Shown piece by piece: positions 43,700-55,789 of a DNA stretch of 64,000 nucleotides (its first letter is position 1; the number at the start of each line of letters is the position of its first letter). Position numbers and translations under genes: made by a program. This stretch comes from Reticulitermes speratus. Its lineage: Eukaryota > Arthropoda > Insecta > Blattodea > Rhinotermitidae. The notes beneath the pieces were generated by a model. It saw only the letters and a program-made list of their open reading frames with translations. It made no database searches and was not told the origin of the DNA. The stretch covers positions 24,902,001-24,966,000 of the forward strand of contig JAJKFL010000002.1 of assembly GCA_021186555.1 (NCBI GenBank), in the 5' to 3' direction.

Positions 43700-45530
43700 G
43701 AGAAGCATGAAGCTCGCCCTTTTGTTCCGTATACAGTTTTTCTTTTAAATCTTAGTATCTTAGAAATACATCTCTTTTTCCGTATTAATGTCCGCCACTG
43801 AGAATGCTTTCTGTCTACTGTATTCCATGTCCTGAATATTCCCTTTTTTATCTTGTACAAAACAACTGCTTGTTTGGACTATGTGCTTTTCGGGGTAGCC
43901 CAGAACTTACGCTGAAAACATCACTGACCATATAGAGGTTGTTATCCTCACTTTTAGGTGCAAATTGCTTTTTTTTATTACTTGTGCAAAAATTTATAAT
44001 CATATTATGTTGTTCAAAAAATGTTGTAATGATTTTTTCTTTCCTCGCCTCAATGAATACGGCCCACTTTTTATTTGACTTACATTTTAAATATTAATTT
44101 CTTCGTTATTTTGGTTAAATACATTTCTGTCCTTCCTTTTGAATTAATGTTGGTCTTATCATACTGGTTACATTTTGGAGTATCAGCGTTTGTGGAGGTT
44201 TCTGTTTGTACACCTTGGGAAAGAACAAGCATTTCCAAGCATTTATTTAAAAAATTAATAGCTGCCTTCTTACGTTCCAGTGGGTGGGACTACCTGTTAT
44301 GTTTGAAGATGTCTCTAGCTGCGGGTTTTAGAGAAAAGGAGTAACTGAGTTGTTACGCCTCTGTAGGTACCAACTGTTAAGTACATAAAATTAACTGGTT
44401 TTGAGTTTCTTAGCCAATTGTAAATTTTATGGAAGCATGTAAATTGTTATCTTCTCTTAATGATATTCCCGTATCTGCGCTTCCTGAGTTAAATATTATC
44501 AACAGATCAGCAACTTTACTACGGTCGTCTAAAATTTTATGTCACTGTCTGCTTTCCTCTGTATATTTACCTGGTACTGAATTCAATGATAATCATGTAC
44601 GCTAAACTAAAATGACTGGGCTGACTTACGTAACCCATTTCGCTTTTTTACCCCAACGAGTGTGAATTAGAAAGGTACAGGTATTCGGGTACTTCGAAGA
44701 AATAAAGGAAGTCATTAAAAGATTATAGACCCTATATATATATATATATATATATTGCACGATTAGGTGTCTGTATTTCACGATTTCCAAATCTTGGACG
44801 TAAGATCAAACCTACGTTATGTAAAACATAAAGAATAAGTTAGGCAATAAATTGTTAGAGGAAAGGTCATGTGAACTGCTTGTGTCGTGGAGATCACTAG
44901 AACACGGTCAGCCACGCGTCTAGCCTTAATATTAAACTGGTCGTCATGAAACACAAGTAATTACAGCACCCAAAGTTACCAACGCCAAGATCCAACCAAA
45001 AACCGTATAAAGCTTTACTGACTACTTCCAGCACATGGAAGAAAGAGTGATATTTCTATGGACTCTACAAGTAAGTGAGAGAAGCGCGTTCCTCTGCAGA
45101 TCATTCCAAGCTTAAGAACAAATTACGTTGAATCTAATATAAATAGTATTTATGGCGAATGTCGACACAGTTCAAGTTCATCTATATGATGTATTATCTG
45201 CTCGAGTAGATGATTTTTACCTTGCAAGTTCATTACTTTAAACTTGTTAATGGAAGGTCAAGTTTTCCTGGAACGTTTCAGTCATTTATTCAATCTCTTC
45301 AAGTTTCTCAATGTATCTTAGAATTCCAGACAACAAAATTCACGATTTTTAAGAGTTCCACTTAAATGTCCGCCTTCTCACATAAAGTGTTGATGTTTTT
45401 ATTAATCTTTCCTTTCATGCACTTTCGAATGGTAATGTTGATACGAAACCTGCCAAAATAATTTCATTAACAAATCGATGGGAATATACGTGTAAATAAA
45501 TGCAAACTAAGATTGAAATCAAATTGAAAA
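43700..45530. other. Unassigned sequence with a TA tract
   Basis: (TA)n at 44735-44754. The 89-codon ORF at 44075-44344 has no recognised domain. Confidence 0.4.
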
Positions 45531-45535
45531 AGTAG

Positions 45536-45625
45536 ACCAACTAATGCACTATTTAACTATTGTATCACCCTACACGTGTTTCGGACTCAAAGTCCATCTT
45601 CTTGGGGTCTCAGTATTATTAAAAA
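45536..45625 (-). mobile_element. Single end of a hammerhead-bearing element
   Basis: ACCAACTAATGCACTATTT at the outer edge, then antisense 'caccctacacgtgtttcgg'. No inverted partner was found nearby. Confidence 0.6.
45571..45622 (-). ncRNA. Hammerhead-like motif, core altered
   Basis: Minus strand: AAGAAGA in place of CTGAAGA, one T, stem II GGACT/AGTCC with a short loop, GAAAC, ACGTGTA, GGGTG. Stem I CCCC/GGGT is plausible. The C3-U4 change should abolish cleavage. Confidence 0.45.
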
Positions 45626-45629
45626 CTAC

Positions 45630-46320
45630 TAAAACAAGCACATGTTTACACAAACGTACATCATTCGTGTACCGCTATTGTGGTAGAGTTATCTGGGTAA
45701 AATTATAAAACAAAAATATGTATATATTTAGTAAAACCTTACTAAAATTATGAGATGTAAATATGAAGTTCTCTGGTGCGGAAATACTGGCTTGTGTGAA
45801 ATTTATAAGATTGAAATGTATGCTGCATTACAGGGCGTAAGAACGTTGAATTAAGTGGCAAATTATTGTAAATAAAAAAGTGTTGGATCCTTACATTCAT
45901 AAAAAAAGAAGGGTAATTTCTTGTTTAGCAATGTGAATGCCAACGGTCAATGTAGTCTCTGCCCCACAGTGTTAGTTGCAGGGCTCTTTAAATTTATCGC
46001 ATAATTTAATGGTTATAAACTGTGAAGTGACGAATTCAAAAATATCGATCAATACTACGACAAACTTGGTATGAAATGTAGTAATAAATTTGATGTTAAA
46101 ATATTAACATTTTAATGGGAAAATTTTATTTTAATGTTTACTTCACACAGTCGCATGCGCCAAGAAAAGTCAACCAACAAAGTGCCTTCGTGGCGGAGGT
46201 CTTTTATCCACAAACCTCAAATCGTTTCCCTACATGGACAAATTATTTTCTCTTCTTTATAGGGTGTAGACTGTCTCCGGTGCCCGAAAAGTCTCTACTC
46301 AAATTGTACCGGGAGAACGT
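45630..46320. other. Unassigned sequence
   Basis: Nothing is recognised. Confidence 0.4.
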
Positions 46321-46324
46321 TCTC

Positions 46325-46600
46325 CGGTACTAAAGCGCCGGAGCCTGAAGCTAAGCACTCATTTCCCTCTAGTGTCGAGGTGAAGAATGCGTGAAACCGC
46401 ATCTCAGCTCTCACATATGCCTTCATTGTTTGGTGGTTAAGTGCAGAGACAAATATATATTGTACCTTTACATTCTTCATGTCCAGGTGAGGCCTAGTGA
46501 ACCGCTTATCTTATGCGTATCGGTAATAAAAGCAGCCGAAGCGGGAAGCCAACAACTCACCTTCTGAGCCGTAGGATTCGGGGAGCTTTACTTCTACATC
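46325..46600 (+). repeat. Two overlapping SINE C-like fragments
   Basis: The first has 'aagcgccggagcctgaagct', 'tctagtgtcgaggtgaag' and 'tgccttcattgtttggtgg' to ACCTTTACATTC. The second begins 'aataaaagcagccgaagcgg' and ends 'cccctaagccttgaag'. Both lack heads. Confidence 0.5.
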
Positions 46601-46604
46601 CCCT

Positions 46605-49160
46605 AAGCCTTGAAGGCTTCGCGCTTCAATCAACTGGGCTGGTCACTAAGACCACTAAGTATTAAGATGAGGGAGTGTGTTTGATTAATTCGTAGCTCAC
46701 TTAATTAAAATCTGTTAGCTGCAGAATTCGTGTAATGACAAATAGGGTGAAACCTGAAAGCATCGTGGGAAAATCGCTCGAGTTGATAATTAAGACAAAT
46801 TCTGAAAATCTACAGTGTTGCAACCTGGCCACGACTGGAATTTGTCAAGTACTTTGTGAAGTCTCAAGGGGAGTCCTACGCAGATATGGATATTATTAAA
46901 GCGGATCCTTAAGAAGCAAGATATGAACCTTTGGACCGCATTCTACCAGTTTCGGATAGTACCCGTCTGCAGAACATTGTGCGTGTGGTGATAAATCATA
47001 GGGGTTTTCCAGAATGTGGGAAATTTCTTGAAATTATTAAATTTTCAAGAAAATTAGTTAATTAAATTAACGAAGTTAATATATGGACAACTTGGACTTG
47101 CACAAAAATCCACAGACTTACTTCCAGCAGTACACCACTTCGGAAAAACTGAATTAACAAAAGTGGCCACTCTTTGCGCTGTAATAACCTTAATTGACTT
47201 ACGAATATTCTAAGCATGGAAATACATACAATTTGTGGTACAGTGAATAAATGGTCTAACAGGTGAAAGGCGAGCATCTGACAAGTGGACTGACAAACAG
47301 ACTATGAGGACGTGCAGCCTCTGATCTGAAAAGGAACGGAGGACAGGGCAATAAAGGAACATATCCTCCATCGAAATATCTGCCTTTGAGATGCAGGATA
47401 TTTTTTCCGCCTTAAGAGTTTTGTGATTTCCTTAGAAACATTAATGCCATAAATAGGCTATAAATATAAATTTATTATCATAAGCTATAAGTCCAATTAG
47501 ACATCACCCGTTAAACTGCAGCAGCAGTAGGTAGCACGCTATCATAATTATAGTCTTAAACTCTTTACTCTTGAGGTGTGTAAAATATGCAATATTTCAG
47601 AATGCAATCCCTTGTATAGCAAAGACATTAGTGCACCTCAAAACGATCAGTTTGTTGGTTTTATGTGCGGAATTTTGTGTATCAGTGAGTAAAACTAGCT
47701 CCTTTTTCAACTGCTGTCCAATTTCCATACTATTTCGAAAATTCTTATTTTGTTAAAACTTCAAGGCACCCAAAAACTCGAATTCAATAGGCAGATTTAC
47801 TTCCAATGTATCTAAGCCTATACAGCTCCTCTTACATCCGTTCATCCCTCTGTTTATCCATTCATCTTTTTATAACGCTTATTGGAGTAAAACAGTTATG
47901 GAAGAAAAATAAGACACATGACCTTAAACTTCTTACTGTAAAATAATCTTGAAAAAAAAGGAAGCACTGGATAATTTAAAGTCGATGAACTTTATAAATA
48001 AGGGGGTGTGTCTCCTTCACATGCGTTATTGGAAATATAAAAGGCAAGAGGACGGAGAAGTGGAGGGGAGAACAAGTCGAAGAAGAACACGAATAGTGGT
48101 ATATCTGGTTGATTGGTGTCCAGACTGGTTGTGTATTATAATTACGGTGTGGGAGAAGAGAAAGTCAGCACCTGAAGGCTACAGAGTTCAACATCCTTGC
48201 CTGGCATTACCGATCCGGTATATCACAAACACACGTTAATTTGCGAGACACGTCATCACACGTCACTTATACGTAAAAAAAGGAAATAAAATAACAATGG
48301 TTTTGTCACTTTAATTTCACTATATTTACTTTTATTAGTGACATTTTACTACAGGATAGATGTAAATTTAATACATTAAAAAAGCACCTACTTCCTTCTA
48401 ATTGAGTTCATTCCTTAGTGGCCCACTAACCTGCCTTCTTCTCAGTCAACTGTTGTTATTCTTTCTTTTCTTTAAGGGGGTAGGGGTTACATAAAACGTG
48501 GGTATGCAGTGTACACACTACCCACACCAGCTTGACCAGTTTCGGCGCCACTTATGTGCCAACAATTCCCCCTCCCCGCCACCCCCCCCCCTTCTTCCGC
48601 GTTGGGGAAACTTACGGATACTGCGGACCTTGCCAGATCATTCTTCTCTTACACGTCAAAACACTGTAGTAAATAGTACAATATTCACGAGAAAGTATTA
48701 CAACCTTCTTAAAATTACAATTAGTAAAGTGAAATGTATGCAGTTCAATTCCATCCGTTTTGCAGACGATCGGGAATATGCTCTTTAAGAAGTAACATTT
48801 TCCTAAATTAAAAATGTGGAGGCGATATCTGTTCATGCATATTACAAGGTTTTAGTTAAATTTTAGTGAAATTTGATACATCTAGGCGTAATGTTAAAGG
48901 GACTCATTTGATTTCGAGCCATATTTGATTGATTACAAAAGTGAATACACGACAGCATAAATTAACTCTTTTTTTTAGTCCTGGAACATAAAACGTTATT
49001 GAGATTGTTTTATGAAATGTGACCATTTAATTTATTTACACGCGCTAATTTGTCTCTTAGACTTTTAATCATGTTGGACGACTACAAACACAACTTTACT
49101 TACGGCCATAAATGAGCTTTCCTTGTCATAAACAAAATTAAATGATCTTTATGTGTGACA
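46605..49160. other. Unassigned sequence
   Basis: No repeat or gene is recognised. A poly-C patch lies at 48581-48590. Confidence 0.35.
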
Positions 49161-49164
49161 TTCC

Positions 49165-49440
49165 GTTGTAGTTGGTATAGTGACTAGGCCAAGAGCTGGA
49201 CGATCTTGGGTTTGAATCCCGGTAAAGGTAAGAGTTTTTTTTCTTCTTCAAATCGTCCAGAACATCTCTGGGGCCCACTCAGCCTCCTATTCAATGGGTA
49301 CAGGGCTTCTTCACCGGGAATAAAGCGGCTGGGGCGTGATGTTGACCACTAACCCCCATCTAGCCCCGAGGTTAAGAATGAGCGGAGCTATATTTTGCTC
49401 CCCCTACACGCCTTCATATCGTGAATAGGGATAACTTTAC
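49165..49440 (+). repeat. SINE C copy
   Basis: Head 'gttgtagttggtatagtgac' with B-box GGGTTTGAATCCCGG (49208-49222). The body has 'tattcaatgggtac', 'aaagcggctggggcgtg' and 'ctttac', with a T-rich end. Confidence 0.85.
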
Positions 49441-49444
49441 TTTT

Positions 49445-50125
49445 TTTCCCCTTTACCTGGTAATTATATTTTCGACGGATTCATTAGTGTGATAATCATT
49501 TAATTATACTTACGTTCCCCTAACATTCATAACACAAAACCTAATCAGTACGAAACTACATACAGCCAGGCTGCTCAGGCATATACTAAGCCTCTTTACG
49601 AATAACGTCCGTTCCGTATTCACTGAGCTACAAGTTTAATGTAAATTTTTCTTAGGAGCCTAGTCACGGAAGTCCCCATTCTGCAAAATCACACCTCGAA
49701 ATAATTTCACAGAATGGAAAGCATTGAGAAGCAAGGCTAACAGCTGCAAAAACATAACGGAAGAATTTAGGCAATGTTACCTGTCGGACTATCCATAGTC
49801 TATGTAGATGTGTATTTATTAGTTCACTGGGTCAGTAGTCACCTTCGAGCGGTCATCTTCGTGACGACCGTGACGTCATCCCTTCTCCCCTCCTTCACAA
49901 ATTTCCTCCTTCAAAAAGAATCGAAGTCTTATCTTCATGATCTCTTTTTTACTAAATAACAACAGTTATTCAATGACAAAGAAACTCTAGGTATTGGAGG
50001 AGAAAAACAGAACTGTATCGAGAGGTCTAGCGATGTTATACGGTAATAGAAACTCGAAGCACAATTTAAGATCAAATTGTCATTCGTACGGCTCATATAG
50101 AAAAGATTTTCGCTCACAGAATTTG
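49445..50125. other. Unassigned sequence
   Basis: Nothing is recognised. Confidence 0.4.
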
Positions 50126-50129
50126 GAGG

Positions 50130-50440
50130 TAATAAGGCAAAAGTGAAGTTGTCCCTGTGTACACCATGAAGAGGTATGGCGGTATGGCAGTATAGCTCCA
50201 CCTATTCTTGGCCTCGGAACTAGTTTGAGTTGTCAGCTTCACGCCCGGGCTGCTTTACCCCGGAAAAAATCCCCTCTTACCTACTGGCAAACGGGTTTTT
50301 GGGCTCCACATCCGGCCTTGACTTTTCGGACATGAGTGACAGCTTTTACCTCGGCCAGGAACTGGACACAGACTCCTCAGTCATCCAGCCCGTAGACTTG
50401 TGATCATACAGCCTACGCCACCCAGGCTGCCAGTTGGAGG
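50130..50440 (-). repeat. SINE C copy, diverged
   Basis: Reverse-strand landmarks in order: AAAGTGAAGTTGTCCCTG, 'ttggcctcggaactag', 'cacgcccgggctgctttac', then a head-like region to 50440 with an unclear B box. Confidence 0.7.
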
Positions 50441-50444
50441 TAAT

Positions 50445-50930
50445 ATCCTAATTTATGTAAGTCATGGCAGAGTAGGTCACCCATGCGTTACAATACGCCG
50501 TAATTAGAATGCAGGCTGCGCGTTAAAGGTTTTGTTCTATAAGCTTTAATTATACGTTAGTTAGGTAGCAAATGAAAGTTAGAAAAAAAGCAGACGCAGG
50601 GAGAAAACATATTCTGCTCATTCTTTTCAGAGAGCGAAAAATCTCAGTGGTCAATAGTTTATGCAATCAGCAAACTCATGGACACTGACATAACGTAACT
50701 TAAACACAATCCGGTTCTATAATTTAAAGTTTGGGAATTGCCAATGTCTCGTAATTACATGCAGTGGCCGTTAATATAGAATAATTATAGGTCCAGCATA
50801 CAAAAATAGAGTGGTTATTTTTTTACTTTTTAGTACAAAAGCTTCCAAAATTACAGAAAAGCAACAAAATATGGTTTATACAATATAATTAATGGTTCAA
50901 GAAATATTTTCCTTCTTTGGCAGACAAAGA
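50445..50930. other. Unassigned sequence
   Basis: Nothing is recognised. Confidence 0.4.
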
Positions 50931-50934
50931 AAGG

Positions 50935-51185
50935 TTCATTGCCGAATTCACAAATCCCATCACTCGGCCTTATTTTAGGGCACCTAAACCAAATCCATGC
51001 ATTCACAAATTATATAAGGCCTCTTTTAGCATTATTCTCCTGTTTGCCTAAGCATTCCAAATTATCTCATCCTTTGAAGTGTCCTGGCTAAACTTTTGTA
51101 AGAATTTGTCATCCCTCTCGTGCATGTTGCATGCCCCACCCACCTCATCCTCATTGACTTGATCACTCCAGTGACCTAATGCAAT
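50935..51185 (-). pseudogene. LINE-1 reverse-strand fragment, old
   Basis: Antisense landmarks: 'aggttcattgccgaattcac' (antisense of the AL.NAVMN codons), 'aaccaaatccatgc', and CATGTTGCATGCCCCACCCA plus 'cctcatcctcattgacttga', antisense of the codons for [11 protein letters not shown]. Confidence 0.65.
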
Positions 51186-51194
51186 TTAATCTAT

Positions 51195-51218
51195 TATTAT
51201 TATTATTATTATTATTAC
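51195..51218. repeat. (ATT)n microsatellite
   Basis: Seven to eight ATT units. Confidence 0.85.
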
Positions 51219-51219
51219 G

Positions 51220-51970
51220 ATTATATTCTTTCAGTATTTAGGTTATTAATAGGTCTTAGTGCGACAAGTAATACGAAAAACATAAGAAATGGCGTTGATG
51301 CTGGAATTTCGAAGCAAGGGCATTGCTCTTTGTGATACGAAGGAGTTAATGAACCGAACTCGGTAGCTAGAAATCACACAAGGAATAGAAAGGGCGGCCA
51401 AGGCAAGCAGGTAAAGTAATGATGGGTATCTCTGCTTTTGAGCAACATGGATGGGTGCAGCAGCCCCCCATTCGACAGTCGCTCTGAATAGGCAGAATAT
51501 TAATTACTATGCTTTCATTATGCAGTAAGGATAGAACGCTCTATGTGGGGACCAAACCCATCCGTCTGCCAGTCCGTCTGTCTCTAACCTAGTAGACTAT
51601 ACATTTCTCTTATTTACATAAAATTCAATATTTGTTTACAACAATTTGTCGAATACGCGTCATTTTCGTGTAAATTGGCGCAGAGACGGTCGGCCTAATA
51701 TCATCCACTAGCGGTATAGCATGGACCTACCTCATACATGACAACGTTAGGAGGAGGTAAAACCAGAACAACAACAACAACACAGACTGAATAAAATAAA
51801 TAATGACACCTATAAAGGTTTTAAAAGCTTTAAAGAATTTGATGAACTTTCGTAATTTTAACTAAACATAATACAACGTAATAAACACAAAGTTACCAAA
51901 CCACAAACAGGGGACTAAAACACCGTAATATATATACATATGTGTACATACATTATACACATGATACATA
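51220..51970. other. Unassigned sequence, weak family E block
   Basis: 51540-51640 has a CCGTCTGCCAGTCCGTCTGT block like the antisense of family E. Nothing else is recognised. Confidence 0.35.
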
Positions 51971-51974
51971 CGCG

Positions 51975-52505
51975 AAATTAAATCTAGGATTGCCATAGCA
52001 AAGCAGCATTAAAAAAAGGCTCTTCACCAGCAAAGTAGACCTAAAATTAAAAAAGGAACTAGTAAAGTGCTATACTTGGAGCACAGTTTTGTACGGTTCT
52101 GAAAATTGGACAATTCGGAAATTAGATCAGAAATACCTTGGAAGTTTTGGAATGTGGTGCTGGAGAAGAATGGAAAAGATTAGGTGGACCAATCGTGTGA
52201 AAAATGAACACGTATTATACAGAATCAAGGAGGACAGGAATATCCTACAAACAGTAAAAAGAAGGAATGCTAACTGAATTTGTCACATCTTGCATAGGAA
52301 CTGCTTTCTAAAACACATGATTGAAGGCAAGAGAGAAGAAAGGATATAAGTGATGGGAAGATGAAAAAGAAGACGTAAGCAGCTACTGGATGACCTTAAG
52401 GAAAGAAGAGGATACTGGAAATTGAAAGAGGAAGCACTAGATCACACTGTGTGCAAAACTAGCTTTGGGAGAGGCTATGGACCTGTCGTAAGACTACGAA
52501 ATTAA
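51975..52505 (+). pseudogene. LINE-2 RT C-terminal copy
   Basis: Translation gives RIAIAKQALKKRLFTSK, then VLYGSENWTIRKLDQKYLGS, MWCWRRMEKIRWTNRVKNE and NILQTVKRRNAN before an in-frame stop where the related copy has W. The segment equivalent to GRRRKQLLDDLKE-RGYWKLKEEALD follows. This is the thumb and tail of a non-LTR RT without the catalytic palm. Longer than the copy at 17672. Confidence 0.8.
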
Positions 52506-52601
52506 TGAATGTGTGCATGTATATACCCACATATTAAACTCTTGTAAGGTGTGAGATCTCACTATGATATTGAACTGATATGTGATATAAGGCTACTTTG
52601 C

Positions 52602-52645
52602 ACCACTTATGATGGCTTTAGTAAAATGCCGAAACATGTAACTGA
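52602..52645 (+). ncRNA. Decayed hammerhead-like motif
   Basis: CTTATGA (G5 changed), one T, stem GGCTTT...ATGCC, GAAACATGTAAC. Confidence 0.35.
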
Positions 52646-52649
52646 TTAT

Positions 52650-53080
52650 TGTAAACTAAGAGAAATTTTTGTAGCAATAAAACTGTGTCGACTGAGTGAA
52701 AAAGTCCTTTTGATTCATATCATTCTTCCCCTCTTTCTCAGTCTTCTGGACGAAGGTGTTCCAAGCGCTTTCCACACAAGTATTGTATTTAAATTCCTTC
52801 TTATTTACACCTCAGCTACATTTCCCACCCTAACCTTCATTATTTCACATTCATTTTACAGAATGTCTTACGTACATACCTAAAACTGATATACTCATTA
52901 CGATAAACTTGTTGCAGCCTGTGTCCATTTCCCATAAACACCCATAATAAAAAACAGAAAATGCTGCTGCTGCTACTGTTGGTGACGATGATAACGATGA
53001 TGATAAGGAAGAGGAGGAGGAGGAAGTTTTCTAAAAACAAAAAATATGTGAAGCAGAAAGCAAAGCAGCTGAATAAATAA
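52650..53080. other. Unassigned; low-complexity tract
   Basis: 52968-53025 is a degenerate (GCT)n/(GAT)n/(GAG)n tract. Nothing else is recognised. Confidence 0.4.
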
Positions 53081-53084
53081 AGAA

Positions 53085-53300
53085 AGTGGCGCAATCGGCT
53101 GTGGCCAGGCCCATCAAGCCATCTATCCAGTTTGTACCGGAGGCACTTTTTATGGATGTAAAGCGGTTGGGGCGTGAAGCTGACCACTTACTACTGGCGT
53201 CGAGGTTAAAAATACATTGATCTACACCTCTACTCCCTCATATGCCTTCATGACATCGTGCTTAATGAAGCGCAGGCACAACTTTGCATTCCTCAGATAA
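53085..53300 (+). repeat. SINE C-like copy, partial
   Basis: 'aagcggttggggcgtgaagc', 'ggcgtcgaggttaaaaata', 'ctacacctctactccctcat' and 'ccttcatgacatcgtg' occur in SINE C order. The head is largely lost. Confidence 0.7.
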
Positions 53301-53304
53301 ACTT

Positions 53305-54490
53305 TTAAACAGTTGCATCATGTTATATAAACCGAGTGTACGTTTCAACAGTGGTCGCTGAATTCTTCAAGAAAGGACAGCTTTAGAGACCTCCTGTACA
53401 GAGTTATAGTTTTGGTCAAGGCTCGCTCTCGGGTAGACATAAAGATCTCTGTTGTGAGTAAGTCAAGGGTCTGATAACAGACCTTGACATTTTCGTTATA
53501 GTCCTAGGTACTTTAAAAATTATAGAAAGGAACTGGACACCAACAATAAAAATTTCAAACATATTGACAAATTAGGGTCCTCTGGGGTGTAATGCCGTGT
53601 AGTCCGCGAGTATTACCAAATTAAACTGCGTCACATCCCTAAAGACCGTTTCTCCATATTCCTCGCCTTTAGAACCGTTGTTTCTACAATTTCTGGTAAA
53701 TTGTAAGAAAGAAGTGTCTTTGTTTCTAAGAAAGGGAAACAGTTCTGTAAATAGTAAACCGTTATAGCTTTGTCGCGTGTGGTTTACATTTGTATGGCAA
53801 ATAGTTTATATGGGAGAAAAACAAGAGGATCCAAGCCATTGAACTGTGACCCAAGCAGAGTTTTGGCCATGTTCAACGGCCACTGCGATCGCCCTGTCTC
53901 GAAACTCCTATAACATGAGATTTGTCTTTACCCAGGCACTAAAATTAGATTGCGACCTTGCAGTGTGTGGCATTATGCGTGTCGCGCATTGCTATCTACA
54001 TTCTGGATGAATCTACGGTTACCATCTTCTGTATAAATTAGAGTAATTATGATGCCATAAAAGCAGACGGAATAATACTTGATTAGACATTCCATGCGTC
54101 TTACTCAATTTCACAAATTTCTTCAACTGTTAACCCACGGGAAACATGTGCGTCACATAATATATTAACATTGTTAAGGTCGCTTCTATTTATACAAAAC
54201 ACGTCTGAATTTGAAACTGCTTGGCAAACAACTGTCTTCCCGTCGGCCCTTTAATATCGCAGCACTTAAAATGTACAAACTACTACCTCTACCCTTCGGT
54301 TTACGTGTCTATGAAACTTGTTCTCCCGCCCTATGTAAGAACGTAGGAGGCTGATGGTGACTGAGAATAATATGATGAAGAAAAGAAATAAGAAGAACTT
54401 AACATGAAGGAAAAAACAGCAATATAGGGAAAACTGCAGCAAGTGACATTAGGATAGAAGAAACTGCCAGATGGGCCCCCTAATATACAC
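53305..54490. other. Unassigned sequence with a small hairpin
   Basis: 53462-53488 is an imperfect hairpin: GTCAAGGGTCTG and CAGACCTTGAC around ATAA. No terminator or RNA family is assigned. Confidence 0.35.
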
Positions 54491-54493
54491 TCT

Positions 54494-54796
54494 AAAGGTA
54501 AAAGCAATCCCATTACAGGCCTGGACAGGCCTTTAGGGTTCCAGGAGGTTTAGGCTCCCAGATTTCTAGACAATCGGCACATGAAGGTGGTAAGATTGTC
54601 AGCCGTACGCACCGGTCGCCCTTACCCCCCAGGAAATACTCCTGGTACTCATTCCTGTTAGAGGGTGAGTCGACCCCAGGGCCATAGCGCGACCGAAAGG
54701 ATTATGTCAATGAAAAATTCCAATGACACCATCGAGAATCGAAGCCGCGACCTTCCGGCTTGTACAGCAGTGCCTCAACCAACTGCGCCACCGCGC
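54494..54796 (-). repeat. SINE B, full length, no clear TSD
   Basis: Reverse-strand copy from the GGTAAAAG tail to head antisense CAACTGCGCCACCGCGC. Antisense B box CGAGAATCGAAGCCGCGACC (degraded). Its head end lies directly against LINE-1 coding sequence. No duplication is visible. Confidence 0.9.
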
Positions 54797-54798
54797 TA

Positions 54799-55788
54799 TA
54801 TTGTCGTTGCTTTTCAACTTTGCTTTGGAATATGCCATTAGGAGGGTTCAGGCAAACCAGGAGGGCTTGAAATTAAATTGTACACATCAGCTTCTAGTTT
54901 ATGCTGGCGATGTTAATATATTGGGCGGAAGCGTACATGCTATAAAGAAAAACACAGAACCTTTAGTAGTCGTTAGTAAGGAGATTGGTCTAGAAGTAAA
55001 TATTGAGAAAACTAAGTACATGGTCATGTCTCGAGTTCAGAATGCAGACACAATCACAACATAAAGATAGATAATAAATCCTTTGAAAGTGTGGAACAGT
55101 TCAGATATTTGGGAACAACCCTAACGTATCGAATTTCCATTCAGGAAGAAATTAAGAGCAGATTGAAGTCGGGGAATTGTTGTTATCATTTGGTGCAGGA
55201 TCTTCTGTCTTCCAGTTTGCTATTCAAAAATACAAAGATTATGATATACAGGACTATAATTTTGCATGTTGTTTTGTATGGGTGTGAAACTTGGTCTTTC
55301 ACACTGAGGGAGGGACATAGGCTGAGGGTGTTCGAGAATAGGGTGCTGAGGAGGATATTTGGGCCTAAGAGGGACGAGGTAACAGGGGAGTGGAGAAGAC
55401 TATATAAAGAGGAACGTAATGATCTGTACTCATCACCAAATATTATTCGGGTGATCAAATCAAGAAGAATGAGGTTGGCGGGGCATGTAGCACGTATGGG
55501 GGAGGGGAGAGGTGCATACAGGATTTTGGTGGGGAGACCTGAGGGAAGGAGACCATTTGGAAAACCCAAGCGTAGATGGGAGAATAATATTAAAATGAAT
55601 CTTCAAGAAGTGGAATGGGATGGCGTGGCCTGGATTGATATGGCTCAGGACAGGGACAGGTGGCGGGCTCTTGTGAATGCGGTAATGAACTTTCGGGTTC
55701 CATGAAACGTGGGGAATTTCTTGACTTTCTGACGACCTGTTAGCTTCTCAAGAAGGACTCTGCTCCATGGAGTTAGTTAATTTAGCAA
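54799..55788 (+). pseudogene. LINE-1: longest reverse transcriptase copy, inactivated
   Basis: 5'-truncated non-LTR reverse transcriptase. The first frame reads [20 protein letters not shown] (palm motif region), then [13 protein letters not shown], where the YADD active site is YAGD (GGC codon at 54906-54908), then [18 protein letters not shown] frameshift near 55055-55070 moves to an open frame of 204 codons (55091-55705): FRYLGTTLT, IILHVVLYGCETWS, RVFENRVLRRIFGPKRDEVT, then [40 protein letters not shown] and the terminal [16 protein letters not shown]. The 3' UTR ends with 'agaaggactctgctccatgg' and AGTTAGTTAATT. The loss of a catalytic Asp and the frameshift make it non-functional. Its 3' end defines the family seen in many truncated copies here. 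Confidence 0.88.
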
Positions 55789-55789
55789 A

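Noticed and set aside
55186..55569. Reverse-strand ORF of 127 codons
   Set aside because: It is antisense to the LINE-1 reverse transcriptase frame with no domain of its own.
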